Origin: Adiantum capillus-veneris
Lineage: Eukaryota > Streptophyta > Polypodiopsida > Polypodiales > Pteridaceae
DNA length: 64,000 nucleotides
Direction: 5' to 3'
NCBI GenBank assembly: GCA_014529385.2
Contig: CM043962.1
Coordinates: 90,689,180 to 90,753,179 of the forward strand
Part shown: piece by piece, positions 58,064-64,000 of the stretch
How the letters are laid out: each line of letters begins with the position of its first letter
Numbering within the stretch: position 1 is the stretch's first letter
Program-made: the position numbers and the translations under genes
The notes under the pieces: model-generated
Told to the model about the DNA's origin: nothing
The model's database searches: none
Seen by the model: only the letters and a program-made list of their open reading frames with translations

Positions 58064-59148
58064 TCAGATCGAGGCTCGGGGCAGCACTGCAGGAGCCTAG
58101 ACTCACCAGCTCAGATTGGAGTGAAATTCGACATGCGAAGACATGGCCCCAAATCTCGTGGGCGAGCCCAAAGGGCTCGGTGTTGTCAGAATTTCATTTT
58201 GAGGTCATCTCGGCCACCGTTCGGCTTCGACAAAGGTTTGCGCGGGCCATTTTCGACTACGTGGTCTCAGCGGGTGTAGATCCGACTCTGCAAATTTGGG
58301 GTTTTCGGCTTACGACTGTAGGTGCTGAGGATATCGGCACTCCCAAAGTGCTGATTTGTGGCTGCCTACACATCGAAGGACGGCTCACAGTTCTTGGAGG
58401 CGTGTCACATATGACACGGGCGCATCTACACACAGACTGTAGGCGACATCCACTAGTTCATCAGGTAGCTTGTGTTTGCTGCTTGATATTCCAGATTTCA
58501 TCCTAACATTGCAGGTACTTCCACATGGGATGTATTGTCAGAGATGATGTATGTTTGTTGAGGGTTTGCTGGCTGTGAGTCACGCAGCAAACAACCGCCG
58601 CAGCGGTTACAGCATATAGTGGGAAATTTGTGGATGTATGACTTTGTGGGAAGTCTATGTACTGTCAGATTTACTGCAGCCTTTGTTGAGGGTCGAGTGA
58701 GGTTTTATTGAGCTAGGGGATTCTCGAATGTTGAGATCCTTTCGGTGATACAGGTCTAGGAGCGATCCCTCGAGCACCCTTAGATAGGCAGCTAGGATGT
58801 ATTGACTGTGAGTTAGACAGTTGGGATTGCATCTTTGCTTTACTGCCATTGAGGCATTGTCGCACTCTATGCTTATAGGACAGTGACAGGACAGTGAGAT
58901 ACAGTACAAGTGCACGACAGGTTTACCCGCAGCTTACAGTGTCAGAGAGACAAGTGTTTTTTGAGCTGTTTTTTGGTCTGTTTTTGAGTACACTAGAGCC
59001 ATTTTACAAAGGAGACTCTGCCGAAATTTATGCAAAATCTGAAGGTTTCTTGGTTCATTTGACAGGTTGATATTGGTTCAGAGGTCAGTTTATAGGGGAA
59101 ACTCTGCCGAATTTTTCCCAGGAAAGTAAACCACTGTGAAGCGTAGCT
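58064..59148 (+). other. Copia-3 untranslated leader
   Basis: About 1.1 kb with no coding signal. It shares with Copia-2 the block CTGCAGCCTTTG…GAGGGTCGAGTGAGG (58676-58705) and has the ACTCTGCCGAA word twice (59015-59025 and 59101-59111). Confidence 0.7.
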
Positions 59149-62100
59149 ATGGCTGGATCACAGGACACTGCTCTTTACAATATCAAGAAGCTGGATGGAA
59201 CCAATTTCCCATTGTGGAAGAAGCAGATTTGGCACGTGTTGGTACCAAAGAAGCAGATAAAACCTATAAAGCTCAAGGGGATAAAACCAGAAGATATGGA
59301 CAAAGATGAATGGAGCGAAATGGATGAATTGGCACTTTCTACCATTATGCTAACTTTGGCAGAAAGTGTTTACTTCAATGTAGCAGACGAGATGTTGGCT
59401 TATCAAGCATGGTTAAAGCTGAGTGATCTTTATGAGAAGCAGAGTGCAGCTTTACAGGTATACTGGCTTGAGAAACTTGTTGACTTGAAGATGAAAGAAG
59501 GGACACCTATGTCCAATCATCTGAATGAATTCAACACAATCTACAGCCAGTTGTCAGCTCAAGGTGTCAAGTTTGATGAACCTGTTAGAGCTATGTTCCT
59601 CTTGATCACATTGCCGGAAAGTTGGGACACTTTTCGCACAGCTTTGAGTAATTCTGCACCTCCAGATGGTTTGAACATAGCAGGTGTAGAAGGAAGTCTA
59701 CTTACTGAAGAAACCAATAGAAAGACAATGGACAAAGGCAAAGGAACAGCCTTAGTTGTCAGGGGAAGGACCCTGTAGCAAGTCCCGCAGTGCTAAAGGC
59801 AAGAGTGACATAGAATGCTACCATTGTGGCAAGAAGGGTCACATGAAAAGAGACTGCAGAGAATGGAAAGCAGAAAAAGGCAAAGAGAAAGCTGAAGACC
59901 ATGGTGAGAAGAACAAGTCCTCAGTGAAGATTCAAGAAATAAATGTGACAAACACTGTTGCAGAGGATGACAGTCTAGTGTCTGGAGACATCTACTTCTT
60001 GAAGAATAGAATGGACTCAGCTCTTCTTACAGCATCTGATGGAAATGCACTGAGTGACTAGATTATAGACTCAGGGGCATCACTTCATGTGTCTCCAAAC
60101 AAGGAGTGGTTTACCTCTTATGTGACCACTAAAGATCATGTTCGGCTAGGCAATGGGCAGACATGTGAGATCTTAGGTGTTGGAGATATTCAATTGAAGT
60201 TTCAGAATGGCTCTTCTTTTACGCTGAAGAATGTGAGACATGTCCCCGTAATTACAAAGAGCTTGATCAGCACAGGTTTACTTGATGATGCTGGCTACGT
60301 CACCACTTTTGGACAGAACGTGTGGAAGATATCCAAGGGTTCTATGACAGTAGCACATGGACTAAAGTCTGGAGGACTTTACATGATTTATGTATCAAAT
60401 GTCTCTAAAAATGTAATCAATGTAACCGAGCAGCCGAACGTTTCTTTGTGGCATAGCCGGTTAGGACATATGTCCAAGAAGGGAATGGAAATCTTGTCTC
60501 GTTCTGGTTATTTGCCTGGCTTTTCATTTAATGATTTTGAATTCTGTGAACATTGTCTGTATGGTAAGCAAACACAGCAGCCACATAAGCATAGAAGCAG
60601 TAGAAGAGATACACAGTTGGCACTTGTTCATAGTGATTTGTGTGGACCTATGCCTAACCTATCTCTAGGGGGAGCTTCTTACTTTATGACATTTATAGAT
60701 GATTACTCGAGGAAAGTATGGGTTTACTTTCTCAAGCACAAGGATGAAGTGCTTTCAAAACGTTTGTGACACTTGTGGAGAATCAGAGTGGCAAGAAGCT
60801 TAAATGCTTATGCACTGACAATGGTGGAGGGTATGTTTCAAAGGCCTTTCAGGACTTTTGTGAGTCAAAAGGTATAAAACGTGAACTTACTGCTCCTTAC
60901 AATCCTCCTCAAAATGGTGTTGCTGAGAGGATGAATAGGACCATACAAGAGAAGGTCAGAAGTATGTTGTCTAATGCACAGCTGCCAAATGGGTTTTGGG
61001 CTGAAGCTGTATCAACAGCTGATCATCTTGTAAATAGATCTCCTAGCAAGGTTTTGCAGAAAGATTCAGTGCCAGAGATGGTATGGTCAGGCAAAATTCC
61101 CTCATACAAGCATCTCAGAGTCTTTGGCTGTGAGGCATATACTCACGTTCCAAAGGAATTTAGGAACAAACTTGAGCCAAAGAGTAGAAAGTGCATCTTT
61201 CTAGGCTATGGTAATTCTGGTGAGATGGGGTACAGACTTTGGGATCCCGAATCTAGAAAGGTTGTCCACAGCAATGATGTTCACTTTAATGAATCTAAAT
61301 ATCATTCTAAACCAGAGAGGTTTGAGGAGATTAGAAGATTTGTCTTCCAAGAAGATGGACCTGCACGTGCAAGACAAAATGTCAGGGCTCAAGAGGAGCA
61401 AGGACAGGATAGATTGGAACCACAAGTTGTGGCTGAGCCTGAGCCACCTATTGTGCGTAGATTTGGACGTGTTACGCGACCTCCTGATAGGTTTGTTCCA
61501 TCTATGAACTATGTCATGTTGTCTGATTGCAATGAGCCTTCATGTTACAAGGAAGCAGTGCAAATGAAGGACTCCGGGAATTGGCAATTGGCCATGCAGT
61601 CAGAGATGACAGCTCTGCATAAAAACAAGACATGGAAGCTAGTTAAATTACCACAGGGCAAAAAGGCTCTACCTTGTAAATGGGTTTACAGGTATAAGAT
61701 CACCGCTCATGATAGTCAGCCAAAGTACAAAGCAAGGCTTGTTGCCAAGGGCTTTAAGCAAGAACAAGGAATTGACTTTGATGAAGTCTTCTCTCCGGTG
61801 GTCAAGATGACTACATTGAGATGCTTTCTTGCATTGGTTGCCATATTAGATTTGGTGTTGCACCAAATGGATGTCAACACATCGTTCTTGCATGGTGATT
61901 TAGATGTGGAAATTTACATGCAGCAGCCATAAGGGTTTGTTGAGAAAGGCAAGGAAGATTGGGTATGCCAGTTGTTAAAGAGTCTTTATGGCTTAAAAAA
62001 ATCCCCGAGGGCATGGTACCATAAATTCCACAAGTTTATGCTTTCTCAAGGCTACAAACGTAGTGAGTTCGATCACTCTCTATATACAAAGAAGGCTAAG

Positions 62101-63242
62101 GATGGTAGTTGGCTGATCCTTATTTTGTATGTGGATGACATGTTGATTGCTGGCAAGCACTTGGAAGAATTTTCAGCTTTGAAGTCAAAGATGGCAAAAT
62201 CGTTTGACATGAAAGACATGGGTGAGGCCTTTGAAGTCATATACTTGGTATGCGCATTGAGAGAGACAGATCAAAGAAGTTGATTTGGTTATCTCAAACA
62301 GAGTATATTGACAAGGTTTTGCAACGTTTCAATATGGAGAAGGGAAAGGCATTGAGTGTTCCATTGCCACCATATGTGAAACTTAGCAAACAAGATTTTC
62401 CTGTGTCTGAGGAAGAACAGGCTGAAATGGATAAGATTCCATATGCGTTTGCAGTTGGTAGTTTGATGTATGCAATGATTGCTACTCGCCCAGACATTGC
62501 ATTGAGTGTTCCATTGCCACCATATGTGAAACTTAGCAAACAAGATTGTCCTGTGTCTGAGGAAGAACAGGCTGAAATGGATAAGATTCCATATGCGTCT
62601 GCAGTGGGTAGTTTGATGTATGCAATGATTGCTACTCGCCCAGACATTGCATTTGCAGTGGGAGTAGTAAGTCGATACATGTCAAACCCAGGCAAGAAAC
62701 ATTGGGAGGCAGTGAAAGGAATATTGAGATACCTGAAAGCTACAAAGAGTATGCGTATATGCTATGGGAGTTAGGAGCTTTGTGTAAAGGGTTTTACAGA
62801 CTCAGATTATGCAGGTGACTTAGACAACCGAAGGTCTACGTCAGGGTATGTCTTTACATTGGCTGGTGGAGCAGTATCATGGCGTTCTAGATTACAAGGT
62901 TGTGTTACTCAGTCTACTACAGAGGCTGAATATGTTGCAGCATCAGAGGCATGCAAAGAATCAATTTGGCTTAATCGACTAGTAACAGATTTGGGAATCA
63001 AAGAAGAGATGCCTGTGTTATATTGTGATAGTCAAAGTGCTATACAATTGGCTCGCAATCCAGTTTATCACTCAAAGACAAAGCAGGTGGATGTGAAGTA
63101 TCATTTCATCAGGGAAGTGCTCGAGGATAAGCAACTTCAGCTTGTCAAAGTTCACACCACAGAAAATCCTGCTGATCTACTTACAAAAGGACTTCCCTCA
63201 GAGAGCTTTGCGAATTTTCGCAAGCAGTTAGGTGTAGGGTAG
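59149..63242 (+). pseudogene. Copia-3 gag-pol, stops, frameshifts and a 150-bp duplication
   Basis: ATG 59149 (MAGSQDTALYNIKKLDGTN) starts Gag. A shift near 59765 precedes the zinc knuckle CYHCGKKGHMKRDC (59816-59857). TAG 60059-60061 precedes protease DSGAS (60068). Integrase: WHSRLGH, CLYGKQ, HSDLCGP, FIDDYSRK, a shift near 60760, CTDNGGGY, NGVAERMNRT. RT: KARLVAKGFKQEQGIDFDE, TAA 61930-61932, then YVDDMLIA (62128). A shift near 62240 is followed by the duplicated block (62351-62650), TAG 62772-62774, and RNase H with DSDYAGD, TTEAEYVAASEA and YCDSQSAIQ, ending at TAG 63240-63242. Gag and pol resemble Copia-1 more than Copia-2. Confidence 0.93.
62351..62650 (+). repeat. 150-bp in-frame tandem duplication in Copia-3 pol
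   Basis: Units 62351-62500 and 62501-62650 start ATTGAGTGTTCCATTGCC and end CCAGACATTGC. They differ at about 3 positions. The unit is 50 codons and repeats the block from VPLPPYVKLSKQD to GSLMYAMIATRPDIA between RT and RNase H. Confidence 0.95.
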
Positions 63243-63320
63243 TACATCACTTCTCTACATCTCTTGTATATTAGCTTGTATAGTAGCTTCTCTGACACTT
63301 AAAGTACCACATTGGACTTT

Positions 63321-63523
63321 AAGTGGGAGGTTGTTGGGGTATAAAGCCCAATGTGGTCGCCCAGGTAAGTGGGCGGGCCGCCAGGTATGTACACATATTT
63401 TTTTGTAAAAACCTAATAAGAACTCACTATGCTCTACACATTACAGTAGAGCGAGTTCACCATATCGTCGTGCTCTTCTTCTCGCACTCTCTCTCGCGTC
63501 TCACTTCCGCTCGTACTCCTTCA
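63321..63523 (+). repeat. Copia-3 polypurine tract and 3' LTR
   Basis: AAGTGGGAGG (63321-63330) and the 3' LTR 63332-63523, the same length as the 5' LTR. Confidence 0.93.
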
Positions 63524-64000
63524 CCAATAATTGAGGCCCCTCTTTTTGCAACCACTTCACTTTTGTAATTGAGTGAAGCTCATTAGTTCTTGCATGACCC
63601 ATAAGGGGAGTTCCCACTACAATTATTTACAGAGCCATAGTGGCTTATTGAAATGAAGTTCTAAAATACTGTGCGAATATAAAATGGCCAAGAGTAATTA
63701 CCGACTCCTCTTCATCAACTCCCGGCATTCCACTCTACAAAATCATAATCATCAACTCAATTAGAAAATAAATAGAAAGCACTAATTAACCATTACGCCA
63801 ACTATCCCAATTGCAACTAACCACTACAATAGGAGGGTGCCCAGTCTTGTAACAGGATGGAGCAAGTGATTGATCATGAGTTTGGGCCAATATGGTAACT
63901 CGTACCATAGAGAGAGTCTCTTCATCCCTGGGAGCAAACCATCATCACATATCTCCTTGTGCTCTAACCATGCTTATGCAGACATCCTCGGTGGCTCTCT
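63524..64000. other. Right-hand spacer
   Basis: No gene or repeat recognised. It is not the continuation of the LTR in which Copia-3 sits on its left side. Confidence 0.5.

Larger units (their letters stand above)
57858..63523 (+). mobile_element. Copia-3: full-length Ty1/copia LTR retrotransposon
   Basis: 192-bp LTRs at 57858-58049 and 63332-63523 (TGTTGGGG to CCTTCA) differ at about 5 positions. iMet primer site, about 1.1-kb leader, gag-pol in Copia order and a polypurine tract (AAGTGGGAGG, 63321-63330) are all present. The flanks CTTTG and CCAAT do not match, so there is no target duplication. Confidence 0.95.

Overview
This window looks like a gene-poor, transposon-packed stretch of a large plant nuclear genome. 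The evidence is plant-type Copia and chromodomain Gypsy LTR retrotransposons primed by initiator Met-tRNA, CACTA (En/Spm) transposase remnants, long GA and AC microsatellites, and one decayed pentatricopeptide-repeat (PPR) gene of the organellar RNA-editing type. The wording of the PPR remnant resembles fern or other seed-free vascular plant PPR proteins, but that is only an impression. I found no intact host gene, no tRNA or rRNA gene and no CRISPR; nearly every coding stretch carries stops or frameshifts.

Layout. 1-3966: GA-rich repeat, PPR pseudogene, a near-perfect 139-bp RNA-type hairpin, then gene-free DNA. 3972-9503: Copia-1, full length, one reading frame broken by four stops only. 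10516-25114: a chromovirus (Gypsy-1) with both LTRs, whose integrase is split by a nested Copia element (Copia-2, 16980-22729, 5-bp target duplication GTCTA). 25115-30500: decayed unknown gene, a scrap of Copia reverse transcriptase, foldback repeats, an AACCAT-rich array and a minus-strand En/Spm-like ORF. 30669-39420: two members of a large, unrecognised coiled-coil ORF family (copies A and D), each ending just upstream of a polypurine tract and an LTR-like start; D lies directly behind scrambled Gypsy pol. 39421-40297: GA array and a 382-bp tandem duplication. 41022-44877: CACTA-type region on the minus strand with tnp2 remnants, a SET-domain ORF fragment and a right terminus preceded by a 57-C tract. 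46099-46845: minus-strand Gypsy integrase remnant. 48830-51430: unknown ORF, perfect 138-bp duplication, second En/Spm-like ORF. 51531-57857: coiled-coil ORF copies C and B with their LTRs and a piece of Gypsy-1-like gag. 57858-63523: Copia-3, with 192-bp LTRs and a 150-bp in-frame duplication in pol.

The elements are layered: Copia-2 sits inside Gypsy-1, Copia-3 sits inside an LTR of coiled-coil element B, and a 307-bp insert separates the polypurine tract of C from its LTR. The most unusual material is the coiled-coil ORF family carried by LTR elements, the SET-domain fragment next to tnp2, and the hairpin at 1361-1499. All readings were made by eye; similarity statements are motif recognition, not searches.
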